From Paraescarpia echinospica (taxonomy: Eukaryota > Annelida > Polychaeta > Sabellida > Siboglinidae), in contig CM034532.1 of the NCBI GenBank assembly GCA_020002185.1, positions 28,590,655 to 28,654,654 of the forward strand: a stretch of 64,000 nt of DNA, in the 5' to 3' direction. The position numbers and the translations under genes were made by a program. Below, in pieces: positions 61,001-64,000 of this stretch (position 1 is its first letter; each line of letters starts with the position of its first letter). The notes under the pieces are model-generated. The model did not search any database. It saw only the letters and a program-made list of their open reading frames with translations, and had not been told where the DNA came from.

Positions 61001-63972
61001 AAATGTAAATGCCTCCACACAGGACATGGGAACGAAGAATTAGAATATACAATGGGGGGTACTGTACTAAGTATTACTGTAAAAGAAAAGGACTTAGGGT
61101 TGACCATTAGTGCTGATATGAAGGTTTCAGAGCAGTGCGGAATTGCAGCTTCAAAGGGAAATCAAATCCTTGGATTAATTAGGCGAAACATAACGTATAA
61201 GGAAAAAGAGCTAATAATACCGCTGTACAAAACAATAGTTAGGCCTCATTTAGAATATTGTATTCAAGCGTGGAGGCCATATCGCAGGAAGGACATAGAT
61301 ATGCTAGAAAGAGTGCAGAGGAGAGCAACTAAAATGATACCAAAACTGAGGGATCTTAGTTACGAAATACGCCTAAAAAAATGCAGGTTTGGCTGGCACT
61401 GAGACCAGAGTTGAGGAGGAGATCAGATAGAAATTGTTTAAAATAGTGAAGGGTTATGAAAATATTGATAGAAATATTTTTTTCTCAGTTAAGAAAGATA
61501 GAAGGACTAGAGGACATGAAGTTACATTAGCAAAGGAGCAGAGTAGATTGGATATAAGAAAGTTTTCATTTTCACAAAGGACTGTAAATGAATGGAACAG
61601 ATTACCTGCTGATTGTGTGGGTGCTAGTAGCGTGAATATGTTTAAAAATAAAATCAACACATTCCTCAGACGGGCGGGATACACATAGATAAAAAGGTCG
61701 GACTCTCGATAAGCCAAAGGGCTTCCTTGTCCACCTGCCACCTAGAGTTAATTCTCTGGGTGGCAATCTTGTTAAATCTTGTTAAATTGTTTAACTCCTT
61801 CCATTACCCTGTTCAAGGCCCCTTTTCGTTACTCTTTTCTGTACATTTTCTGCACAGTTTGTTGCGACACCTAGCAGCTCTGATGACATCACTGCAGGCA
61901 ATGCCACTGAGCACGCCCTATTCTTTAACATGTTAAATGGCGGTGTGGCTTGTTGTTTCAGGTTGTACATGAAATTGCAACAACGGAATGTAATATTTTT
62001 CTATATCACCGTCAACATAATAATCTTACCTAAAACTTTTTTCGCTGGATGAAAAGTAAAGAAAATTCATGGGTACATTCAGCAACACAGTTTTACCTAA
62101 GATTATTATCTTTACGGTGATATAAAAAATATTACATTCCGTGGTTGCAATTTCATGTACAACCTGAAACAACTAGCCGCATTGCCGTTTACCATGCGTG
62201 CTCAGTGGCATTGCCTGCAGTGATGTCGGCAACATCTGAAGAGCTGGTTTTCTTGTGACACACAAATGACCATGTTTGACCGGGCTTAGTAGCAGCAGTT
62301 CGCAATGAACAGACTTCATATTTAGCACATTATTTGACAAGAGCATTACGTTTACGTATACAAAGTTTCGTATAGCCTTTAAGCCAAGTTTTATTTGTTT
62401 CATGCCGTTGTATGATAAAAAGATAAATAAATTAGAAGTATGAATACATTCGAAATATAAAAAAGATAAACATACAAATAGGTAAAAATGTAAGTTTAAA
62501 ATATATATATAATAAATAATTAAATATTTATATAAATAGGATATACAAATCACTTACAATGGTTGTTCAATAATTAATACATTTTATCAAATCATTTTAA
62601 AGTTGTAGATGAAGTTATTTCCAGACATGTGTAGCTCAGTGGTGCAGTGAATAGAACACCGCACTCTCAATCGAGAGAACCTGGGTTCCAATCCTGTGCT
62701 GCAAGTTCATTCACTCTGTGTTGCTCCAGTTCACTCAGCTGTATGAATGAGTACCTGGTTGTAGACAGTAGTGGATATTTGTGTACAAATATTTTCACGC
62801 ATTGATTACCTGAATGGGGCTGAATGTTTCCCAGAGAAGTCGAGATGGTGTTTGATAGAACAGGTTTACCAGGGAGTAAAGTGTAAAGCGATTTGAGCAA
62901 TCCTGAGGACTGGATACTGCGCTACATAAGAACCTTTACTTACCTTTAAAGGGTATGTTTCTCCCCTGCAGCTATTTATCTACAAGACAGACACGTGGTG
63001 GTGACCTATGACCTGGGGTCAGGGGTCGCTGTGTTGACCAGTGAACCTCTGACCCTTGGTCAGTGGCACACAGTGACGGTCACTCTTGTCCAGCGACGGG
63101 CCACACTACAGGTGGACAGTGGTCAAGTGAACCGGACATTGTCACCAGGACCAAGTACCCAGCTACAGACCGCCAGACTGACCTACCTGGGGGGATTGGC
63201 AGAGACGGTCAGACTGCCCCAGGCCCTGCCACTGAACACAGGTAACTTTATGTCAGACTGCCCCAGGTAACTTTACGTCAGACTGCACCTGACCCTACCA
63301 CTGACCACAGGTAACTTTATGTCAGACTGCCCCAGGCCCTACCACTGACCACAGGTAACTTTATGTCAGACTGCCCCAGGCCCTACCAGTGACCACAGGT
63401 AACTTTATGTCAGACTGCCCCAGGCCCTACCATTGACCACAGGTAACTTTACATCAGACTGCCCCAGGCCCTACCACTGACCACAGGTAACTAAAAGTTA
63501 TATATTGTGATGTTATGTGAACAATGTAGAGTTGAAATGTGGAATCAGATTAAGAAAAATATTTAATGCAAATGGTCCGATGTAAAGTAGCTGATAAAAT
63601 GAACCGATAATGCTGCATTCAGTAGCTTTATATTTGACTTTCAAAATTATATTATTAATTAGCAGCAATTAAAACTGCACACCTGAATGAGCAAATGTAG
63701 CAATAAATCAAGTATTTGTAAATTGAAATGTATTTTGAGCATATGTTATTCAAATGCACATCTGTTGTTGCCCCTAGGATTCACCGGCTGTATGCGACGT
63801 GTCACCCTCCAAAGAACTCCTTTCCGTCTGTCTACCGCGACCAGTGGCTACGGTGTCACACCCTGCTATGTTCCCCCCTGCGACGACCACCAGTGTACAA
63901 GTGGCTCCACCTGTCAGCCTGACTCGACTGCCAGCGACGGATACATGTGCATTTGCCCGTTTGGCGTCACAG
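30405..63972 (+). CDS. Giant secreted or membrane EGF/laminin-G protein, EYS/Crumbs-like (27 exons, 3' end beyond window)
   Basis: The 27 exons below join in compatible phase at every junction and give 6,139 coding bases, 2,046 residues and still open. Order: basic N-terminus with a hydrophobic signal segment (~33-55), LDLa (~56-107), EGF, Thr/Ser/Pro-rich stretch without Cys (~151-269), ~35 EGFs, LamG1 (~1620-1776), EGF, LamG2 (~1839-1990), EGF. Eyes shut (photoreceptor matrix) and Crumbs (apical polarity) share the EGF array followed by alternating LamG/EGF. A Ser/Thr-rich insert is known in insect Eys. An N-terminal LDLa is not typical of either. The C-terminus that would separate secreted from transmembrane forms is missing here. 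Many EGFs carry C-x-S-x-P-C, the O-glucosylation site of Rumi/POGLUT1, which modifies both Crumbs and Eys in flies. Introns hold many mobile elements; no frame-breaking defect was found in the exons. Confidence 0.88.
30800..31095 (+). mobile_element. tRNA-derived SINE, copy 1 (intron 1)
   Basis: tRNA-like head with a perfect B box GGTTCGAATCC at 30861-30871 and a paired ACTCTCAATTGAGAG arm. A unique body follows (GAGTACCTGGCTATA, CTTCCCAGAGAAGTC) and the 3' tail GAACTTACCTTTT. Five more copies of the same family lie in this gene. Confidence 0.9.
31308..31463 (+). CDS. Exon 2: LDL-receptor class A domain
   Basis: Six Cys in LDLa spacing, from HDCPSMPP through [16 protein letters not shown] to GLDETDATC. 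The calcium ligands of the C-terminal half (W, D-G-x-x-D, D-x-x-D-E like) are present, so the fold should bind calcium. Acceptor TTTTCAG. Two donors are possible, at 31461 and 31464, both in phase 1; the second is closer to consensus (GTGAGC). Confidence 0.85.
31480..31810 (+). repeat. (TG)n microsatellite and TG-rich tract in intron 2
   Basis: A pure (TG) run of more than 30 units at about 31541-31602 sits in a 330-bp TG-rich, CATG-studded tract. It starts only about 20 bp after the exon 2 donor. The Cys/Val and Thr/His frames across it are artefacts. Confidence 0.95.
31908..32392 (+). CDS. Exon 3: EGF 1 and mucin-like Thr/Ser/Pro region
   Basis: EGF 1 is [13 protein letters not shown] to [14 protein letters not shown]. 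After it come about 119 residues without Cys, rich in Thr, Ser and Pro, with about six copies of a five-residue unit KSPTT (15-bp DNA repeat at 32088-32185). Such stretches are heavily O-glycosylated stalks. The exon ends in phase 0 at GTAAGC. Confidence 0.88.
32088..32185 (+). repeat. 15-bp coding minisatellite (KSPTT)
   Basis: About six head-to-tail copies of TCACCTACCACCAAG, in frame and almost identical even at third positions. This indicates recent expansion and likely length polymorphism of the mucin-like stretch. Confidence 0.9.
32440..32600 (-). mobile_element. 5'-truncated CR1 3' end (intron 3)
   Basis: On the minus strand the sequence follows the 3' end of the CR1 at 57.5-61.8 kb: GTGAATGTTTAAAAAC, GGGACTCTTGAAAAG, TTGTCCACTTGTTATC, CTGGGCGGC and a GTTAAAT-type tail. 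Confidence 0.75.
33079..33193 (+). CDS. Exon 4: EGF 2, first part
   Basis: Enters in phase 0 after CTGTTTTAG. Reads [12 protein letters not shown] to FHCACRPG and ends in phase 1 at GTATGT, splitting the EGF before its last Cys. Confidence 0.85.
33340..33560 (-). mobile_element. 5'-truncated CR1 3' end (intron 4)
   Basis: Minus-strand match to the CR1 3' end, longer than the copy in intron 3. It includes GATTGTGTCGGTGCTAG, GCGGGATATAC, GGACTCTCGATAAGC and TTGTCCACTTAAC, then a GTTATTGTTAAAT tail. Confidence 0.8.
33650..34013 (+). mobile_element. LINE remnant: C-terminal RT region with (GAT)n tail
   Basis: The plus strand reads, across frames, [34 protein letters not shown] and then a proline-type linker and [18 protein letters not shown]. 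This is the C-terminal domain shared by a widespread LINE group in invertebrates. It ends in a (GAT)9-10 microsatellite (33986-34012), the likely 3' tail. Frame breaks mark it as dead. Confidence 0.75.
34262..34338 (+). CDS. Exon 5: end of EGF 2, start of EGF 3
   Basis: YTGNTCDSG closes EGF 2, then [14 protein letters not shown] opens EGF 3. It contains a C-x-S-x-P-C O-glucose site. Ends in phase 0 at a perfect GTAAGT. Confidence 0.85.
34607..34690 (+). mobile_element. tRNA-like SINE head fragment (intron 5)
   Basis: GTGGCATAGTAGTTAGAAC resembles an A box, and CCGGGTTTTAATTG a decayed B box. The body seen in the other SINE copies is missing. Confidence 0.35.
34758..34917 (+). CDS. Exon 6: end of EGF 3, calcium-binding EGF 4
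   Basis: [14 protein letters not shown] closes EGF 3. [26 protein letters not shown] has the calcium-binding EGF signature (D-E before Cys1, D and aromatic later). Ends in phase 1 at GTATGT. Confidence 0.9.
35117..35750 (-). mobile_element. L2/CR1-like LINE remnant (intron 6)
   Basis: The minus strand codes about 98 residues of the RT C-terminus: [12 protein letters not shown], then [22 protein letters not shown] and [10 protein letters not shown]. The 3' end on the left reads AAGCGCTTATTAAAAAAC followed by an (ATT)n microsatellite. It is a 5'-truncated dead copy. Confidence 0.8.
35760..36085 (-). mobile_element. Second tRNA-derived SINE family, minus strand (intron 6)
   Basis: Read on minus from about 36085, it has an A-box-like TACAGTGGTTGGCATA and a B-box-like GTTTGAAACCCGG. 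The spacing suits a tRNA. The body (GTGACTTGGAAATCACG region) differs from the six-copy family. Confidence 0.5.
36122..36447 (+). mobile_element. tRNA-derived SINE, copy 2 (intron 6)
   Basis: Head AGTGGCACAGAGGATAGAGC with B box GAGTTCGAATCC, family body, and tail TAAGAACTTACCTTTTT. The tail ends about 40 bp before the 3' splice site of exon 7. Confidence 0.9.
36490..36645 (+). CDS. Exon 7: EGF 4 end, EGF 5 (calcium-binding), EGF 6 start
   Basis: [20 protein letters not shown] and [13 protein letters not shown] form a calcium-type EGF. LCQRG opens the next. Phase 1 at both ends (acceptor TTGACAG, donor GTAAGA). Confidence 0.88.
37153..37293 (+). CDS. Exon 8: EGF 6, start of EGF 7
   Basis: [14 protein letters not shown] to [13 protein letters not shown], then [14 protein letters not shown]. 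Phase 1 at both ends. Confidence 0.88.
37674..38071. mobile_element. ~400-bp MITE with ~60-bp terminal inverted repeats (intron 8)
   Basis: The left end has ATATATCCATCCTCG, CCAGGGGTG and CCCCTGGCAGATC. The right end repeats these inverted (GATCTGCCAGGGGG, CCCCCTGGCAC, CGAGGATGGATATA). There is no coding capacity. The superfamily is not recognised. Confidence 0.7.
38158..38499 (+). mobile_element. tRNA-derived SINE, copy 3 (intron 8)
   Basis: Head TGGCACAGTGGCTAGAACAT (A box), arm ACTCTCAGTTGAGAG, B box GGGTTCAAATCC, full body and tail. It ends about 73 bp before exon 9. Confidence 0.92.
38573..38773 (+). CDS. Exon 9: EGF 7 end, EGF 8
   Basis: [13 protein letters not shown] closes EGF 7. 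EGF 8 runs from [13 protein letters not shown] to [10 protein letters not shown]. It has an enlarged loop with an extra Cys pair ([11 protein letters not shown]), so its disulphides may differ from standard. Phase 1 at both ends. Confidence 0.88.
39117..40223. mobile_element. TTAA-flanked DNA transposon, 1.1 kb (intron 9)
   Basis: The left end is TTAA then GGTAGCTGCACCGGCTAT. The right end is ATAGCCGGTGCAGCAACC then TTAA. The inverted repeats differ at one of 18 positions. TTAA target duplications are used by piggyBac and Kolobok elements. No convincing transposase lies inside, so it looks non-autonomous. Confidence 0.75.
40658..40771 (+). CDS. Exon 10: EGF 9, first part
   Basis: GSLCERKLN closes EGF 8 and [13 protein letters not shown] to CTCPLIFTG forms most of EGF 9. 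Phase 1 at both ends (TTGTCAG, GTAAGT). Confidence 0.9.
41105..41304 (+). mobile_element. Pogo/Tigger-like MITE (intron 10)
   Basis: Starts CAGTGGTACCTCATTG. The body reads GTGACTGTATTAGCAGGATT and CAGGGTGACCTTAATTGTG. It ends CTACTG followed by TA. Related copies: 23540, 52927 and 53881. Confidence 0.75.
41442..43004 (+). CDS. Exon 11: giant exon with 13 complete EGFs plus most of a 14th
   Basis: At 1,563 bp this exon dwarfs its neighbours and codes 520 residues with no intron. Fourteen EGFs open in it, and 13 close. Linkers before Cys1 are short and hydrophobic (FLPC, YIPC, VLPC) and lack the D-x-D/N-E of calcium-binding EGFs. Nine of 14 have C-x-S-x-P-C (POGLUT1 site) and about seven have C-x4-(S/T)-C (POFUT1 site). 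Phase 1 at both ends, so it could in principle be skipped cleanly. Confidence 0.95.
43343..43576 (+). CDS. Exon 12: EGFs 23-25 (parts)
   Basis: GTFCDHKM closes EGF 23. [13 protein letters not shown] to GTLCE is EGF 24. [13 protein letters not shown] to CTCQRPYTG is most of EGF 25. Both have O-glucose sites. Phase 1 at both ends. Confidence 0.92.
44238..44492 (+). mobile_element. tRNA-derived SINE, copy 4, 5'-truncated (intron 12)
   Basis: Lacks the tRNA head but has the whole body and the tail TATATAAGAACTTAC. It ends about 20 bp before the acceptor of exon 13. Confidence 0.88.
44512..44625 (+). CDS. Exon 13: EGF 25 end, EGF 26
   Basis: GVLCETM, then [13 protein letters not shown] to CLCRPPFAG. 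Phase 1 at both ends. The donor is GTCAGT, a weaker variant. Confidence 0.88.
44990..45494 (+). repeat. Minisatellite made of a 3' splice site plus exon start (intron 13)
   Basis: About 13 copies of a ~35-45 bp unit, GATATGTGTGTCATGTTGTAG followed by GTGTGTTGTGTGACAATGA. The last copy is the real acceptor and the first ~20 bases of exon 14 (GVLCDDE). Most copies keep an intact TTGTAG acceptor. The unit length varies and is mostly not a multiple of three. Use of the nearest decoy would read into a TGA stop. Confidence 0.92.
45495..45632 (+). CDS. Exon 14: EGF 26 end, EGF 27
   Basis: GVLCDDEIR, then [13 protein letters not shown] to [10 protein letters not shown]. The best phase-compatible donor is a GC site (AAAAG then GCATGG) at 45633. 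It keeps phase 1 into exon 15; no GT donor nearby does. Confidence 0.8.
45975..46063 (+). CDS. Exon 15: EGF 28, first part
   Basis: [15 protein letters not shown] to CDCIKGWK. Enters in phase 1 after TGTGGTAG and ends in phase 0 at GTGGGT. Confidence 0.82.
46627..46774 (+). CDS. Exon 16: EGF 28 end, EGF 29
   Basis: GRYCKEVV closes EGF 28. [12 protein letters not shown] to GSRCQ is EGF 29. NPCR opens EGF 30. Enters in phase 0, ends in phase 1 at GTAAGT. Confidence 0.88.
47442..47630 (+). CDS. Exon 17: EGF 30, EGF 31 (part)
   Basis: [10 protein letters not shown] to GRMCE, then [13 protein letters not shown] to CFCAAG. Enters in phase 1 after TGCCTCCAG and ends in phase 1 at GTAGGT. Confidence 0.88.
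47869..48202. mobile_element. Foldback element, ~135-bp arms (intron 17)
   Basis: The left arm (47869-48003) and right arm (48067-48202) are reverse complements with about 85-90% identity by eye. They share CCCTCCGACTACAATGTATC, GATTATGATGTCACG and a terminal CACTGGCACTTTTT. The loop is about 63 bp. Non-coding. Confidence 0.85.
48310..48480 (+). repeat. Dispersed repeat with internal palindrome, copy A (intron 17)
   Basis: Runs from AGTCACCAACTTTAAA through GATGGCTGGCAGAGAAGC to an inverted TGCTACTCTGCCA. The same order on the opposite strand occurs at 51005-51150. Confidence 0.7.
48877..48976 (+). CDS. Exon 18: EGF 31 end, calcium-binding EGF 32 (part)
   Basis: [19 protein letters not shown] and [14 protein letters not shown]. 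The D-I-D-D and the later D plus aromatic fit a calcium-binding EGF. Ends in phase 2 at GTAAGT. Confidence 0.9.
49467..49792 (-). mobile_element. tRNA-derived SINE, copy 5, minus strand (intron 18)
   Basis: Reverse orientation. The tRNA head is on the right (AGCCACTGTGCCACTGT is the inverted A box region) and the tail on the left (AGGTAAGTTCTTATA). The head lies about 40 bp before exon 19. Confidence 0.9.
49834..50070 (+). CDS. Exon 19: EGF 32 end, EGF 33, EGF 34 (part)
   Basis: [26 protein letters not shown] to [18 protein letters not shown]. Phase 2 at both ends (TATTTCAG, GTACAC). Confidence 0.9.
50752..50813 (+). CDS. Exon 20: EGF 34 end
   Basis: [17 protein letters not shown] and GCK open to EGF 35. 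Only 62 bp. Enters in phase 2 after TTCCTCCAG and ends in phase 1 at GTTGGT. Confidence 0.82.
51005..51150 (-). repeat. Dispersed repeat with internal palindrome, copy B (intron 20)
   Basis: Reverse-complement counterpart of 48310-48480, with GCCAGCCATCGAGTAG and TTTAAAGTTGGTGACTA. The inner palindrome TGGCAGAGAAGC is also kept. Confidence 0.7.
51612..51824 (+). CDS. Exon 21: EGF 35 and EGF 36
   Basis: [10 protein letters not shown] to GVDC, then [13 protein letters not shown] to [12 protein letters not shown]. Last EGF before the first LamG. Phase 1 at both ends. Confidence 0.92.
52160..52275. repeat. (CA)n-rich tract (intron 21)
   Basis: Impure CA/GCACA repeats ending about 45 bp before the acceptor of exon 22. 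Confidence 0.9.
52322..52540 (+). CDS. Exon 22: laminin G domain 1, N-terminal half
   Basis: [13 protein letters not shown], then [38 protein letters not shown]. This is the LamG beta-sandwich pattern. Phase 1 at both ends. Confidence 0.92.
52927..53129 (+). mobile_element. Pogo/Tigger-like MITE with TA target duplication (intron 22)
   Basis: Starts CAGTGGGACCTCACT and ends AGTGAGGTTCAACTG-TTACTG, with TA directly outside both ends (52925-52926 and 53130-53131). The terminal repeat CAGTNGAACCTCACT matches pogo/Tigger style. Confidence 0.8.
53175..53425 (+). CDS. Exon 23: laminin G domain 1, C-terminal half
   Basis: [33 protein letters not shown] and the closing [11 protein letters not shown] with its conserved Cys. 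Ends in phase 0 at GTATGA. Confidence 0.92.
53952..54762 (-). mobile_element. L2-like LINE, 5'-truncated, inside the MITE
   Basis: The minus strand codes [40 protein letters not shown] and [16 protein letters not shown], and ends [15 protein letters not shown] and [14 protein letters not shown]. This is the RT C-terminus of the L2/CR1 group. The 3' UTR ends GGGCGCTATATAAGTACTTT and a (TTTA)n tail on the left. The start of the ORF is missing. Confidence 0.85.
54790..55120 (-). repeat. 54-bp minisatellite derived from a MITE
   Basis: About six copies of a unit with GGTCACCTCGCCAGTCAGG and TCACTTTTGACCAGTCCC on plus. The unit is the left half of the MITE. The repetitive frames on both strands are artefacts of the 54-bp period. 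Confidence 0.92.
55176..55362 (+). CDS. Exon 24: linker and EGF 37
   Basis: Enters in phase 0 after CATTATCCAG, reads [20 protein letters not shown] as the LamG C-terminal edge, then [12 protein letters not shown] to GYAGETCRT. Ends in phase 1 at GTGAGT. The linker is not strongly conserved in type, so the exact 5' border is the least sure. Confidence 0.8.
55375..56230 (+). repeat. ~26-30 bp minisatellite, ~30 copies (intron 24)
   Basis: Copies of CCCCTGAGTCATTTCACAT plus GATCTTCTT run for about 850 bp, with variable unit length. It starts about 12 bp after the donor of exon 24. Confidence 0.93.
56429..56587 (+). CDS. Exon 25: laminin G domain 2, N-terminal part
   Basis: [15 protein letters not shown], then [20 protein letters not shown] and NDFF. 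Phase 1 at both ends (TGTTGCAG, GTATGT). The domain continues after a 6.4-kb intron. Confidence 0.92.
57553..58758 (+). CDS. CR1 ORF1 protein: zinc-binding N-terminus and SGNH-esterase-like domain
   Basis: Intact, 401 residues. Residues ~17-56 hold [10 protein letters not shown] and a later [10 protein letters not shown] set, a PHD-like zinc motif. Residues ~60-220 are Lys/Glu/Gly-rich, mostly a decayed-looking charged linker. From ~228 an SGNH hydrolase fold reads GDSIMRK (block I with catalytic Ser), [12 protein letters not shown] (block III with Asn) and DGLHLSGKG (block V with Asp/His). CR1 ORF1 proteins are known to carry this esterase together with a PHD-like finger. All catalytic positions look present. 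Confidence 0.88.
   Translation: MAPCKRQVKAKRHLVCDHCHSWVDFALSGCGKSWAETMEEGFTFQCIGCWKVECLHKEIVRLTDIVMGMEMGISKEAGRMESDDRERGENTARLKENSSGKKTEERRLRGGKVIGGEEIGKSTTENVTSVKVTGKKVTVEKAGGKMGRERREENEMGRTKKGRKEVRANVIEEKSIKGKVTREKATGKNGSEENVTGDKTTGGKDNNQTDANRRRSYSKAVIEGAMRKEKVFMGDSIMRKTDKALSEGKDVVVCLPGARIEHVTDRVEKVLRHGKGGSILVHVGTNNADREGTSAIVQKYRQLVRKLKKMRVEQVILSGILPVMGGRGATYRNCKRMAINVLVEQMCDEEGVGFTDLWGYFVGREDMYMRDGLHLSGKGAAVFSENLLRSVDSGTGCIYLN
58740..58951 (+). CDS. CR1 ORF2, N-terminal start (runs into gap)
   Basis: The frame is open from 58740 and overlaps the ORF1 end. [19 protein letters not shown] is the opening of the apurinic endonuclease domain (L-N-A-R-S-I motif). No ATG lies before this motif in the visible frame, so ORF2 may rely on reinitiation, or the start is non-standard. 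Confidence 0.75.
58952..59951. other. Assembly gap, exactly 1,000 N
   Basis: The round number suggests an arbitrary-length scaffold gap, so the true distance is unknown. It removes most of the endonuclease and the start of the RT of the CR1 element. The open frames across it are not real. Confidence 0.99.
59952..61688 (+). pseudogene. CR1 ORF2, reverse-transcriptase part, frameshifted
   Basis: RT blocks in order: [16 protein letters not shown], then (new frame) [17 protein letters not shown], then from 60431 [50 protein letters not shown] and catalytic FADDTKVF. The C-terminal domain (60900-61688) ends [15 protein letters not shown] and [10 protein letters not shown]. Frame breaks near 60195, within 60300-60430 and near 61400 mean this copy is dead although ORF1 is intact. 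Confidence 0.9.
61874..62247. mobile_element. Foldback element, ~160-bp arms (intron 25)
   Basis: Left arm 61874-62036 and right arm 62091-62247 are inverted copies, about 85-90% alike: GACATCACTGCAGGCAATG, GTTTCAGGTTGTACATGAAA and ATATCACCGT occur in both. Loop about 54 bp. It follows the CR1 3' end by about 80 bp. Confidence 0.88.
62628..62947 (+). mobile_element. tRNA-derived SINE, copy 6 (intron 25)
   Basis: Head GTAGCTCAGTGGTGCAGTG, arm ACTCTCAATCGAGAG, B box GGGTTCCAATCC, full body and tail AAGAACCTTTACTTACC. Ends about 24 bp before the acceptor of exon 26. Confidence 0.92.
62972..63241 (+). CDS. Exon 26: laminin G domain 2, central part
   Basis: [42 protein letters not shown] and LPQALPLNT. 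Enters in phase 1 after CCCTGCAG and ends in phase 1 at GTAACT, the first of about seven near-identical donor copies. Confidence 0.92.
63208..63490 (+). repeat. 44-bp minisatellite made of exon end plus 5' splice site
   Basis: The last ~34 bp of exon 26 with the donor (GACTGCCCCAGGCCCT, ACCACAG, GTAACTTTATGTCA) is repeated about five to six times. Donor-like CAG-GTAACT sites recur at about 63242, 63266, 63309, 63353, 63397, 63441 and 63485. One shortened unit lies near 63266. Reading past the first donor meets a stop at 63268-63270. Confidence 0.93.
63778..63972 (+). CDS. Exon 27: laminin G 2 end and EGF 38
   Basis: [12 protein letters not shown] closes LamG2 with its Cys. [16 protein letters not shown] and CICPFGVT form an EGF with an unusual PCDDHQC spacing. 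Ends in phase 1 at GTGACA close to the window edge; the gene continues. Confidence 0.9.
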
Positions 63973-64000
63973 GTGACATATCGTTGTTTGTGATATCAAT

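Larger units (their letters stand above)
57300..61790 (+). mobile_element. Near full-length CR1 non-LTR retrotransposon (intron 25)
   Basis: ORF1 (57553-58758) is intact. ORF2 begins near 58740, is lost in a 1,000-N gap, and resumes as a frameshifted RT. The 3' end carries GGACTCTCGATAAGCC, TTGTCCACCTGCCAC and a CTTGTTAAAT doublet tail (61768-61787). Two truncated copies of this 3' end in introns 3 and 4 confirm the family. It lies in the same orientation as the host gene. The 5' border is estimated only. Confidence 0.9.

Overview
This is animal nuclear DNA: multi-exon genes with GT-AG introns, tRNA-derived SINEs, CR1/L2-type LINEs, several families of DNA-transposon fragments and many minisatellites. 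There are no operons and no bacterial features. The repeat style and gene structures suggest a marine invertebrate, probably lophotrochozoan (a mollusc is my guess), but the sequence alone does not fix the phylum.

Layout. Positions 1-10.4 kb hold no gene I can recognise. They contain a diverged tandem array (2.17-3.72 kb), a candidate ~3 kb DNA transposon bounded by 25-bp perfect inverted repeats (4.0-7.0 kb), a LINE remnant, and a nine-copy 48-bp minisatellite (7.86-8.29 kb). At 10.43-11.32 kb on the minus strand is the first coding exon of a gene with a low-complexity N-terminus that runs into an ankyrin-like segment. An RFX X-box-like motif lies about 310 bp upstream of its start. From 11.6 to 22 kb I see only repeats and dead mobile elements, including a frameshifted reverse transcriptase at 19.8-20.9 kb and a hAT-like element at 19.08-19.50 kb. 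Positions 22.9-27.0 kb (minus strand) hold a complete three-exon TFB1M gene, the mitochondrial 12S rRNA dimethyladenosine transferase.

From 30.4 kb to the right edge, one large plus-strand gene fills the window. I could join 27 exons with compatible phases at every junction, giving at least 2,046 codons. The order is signal peptide, one LDL-receptor class A domain, one EGF, a Thr/Ser/Pro-rich mucin-like stretch, about 35 further EGF domains, laminin G, EGF, laminin G, EGF. The gene continues beyond the window. The EGF array followed by alternating LamG/EGF is the layout of Eyes shut (EYS) and Crumbs; the N-terminal LDLa is not usual for either.

The introns of this gene are a museum of mobile DNA: six copies of one SINE (five of them directly upstream of 3' splice sites), CR1 and L2-like LINEs, pogo/Tigger-like MITEs, a TTAA-flanked element, and foldback elements. 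Intron 25 carries a near full-length CR1 whose ORF1 has a zinc-binding N-terminus and an SGNH-esterase domain; it is interrupted by a 1,000-N assembly gap (58952-59951). The most unusual signal is that two introns carry minisatellites whose unit is a splice site plus the adjoining exon end. One multiplies a 3' splice site (about 45.0-45.5 kb), the other a 5' splice site (63.24-63.49 kb).
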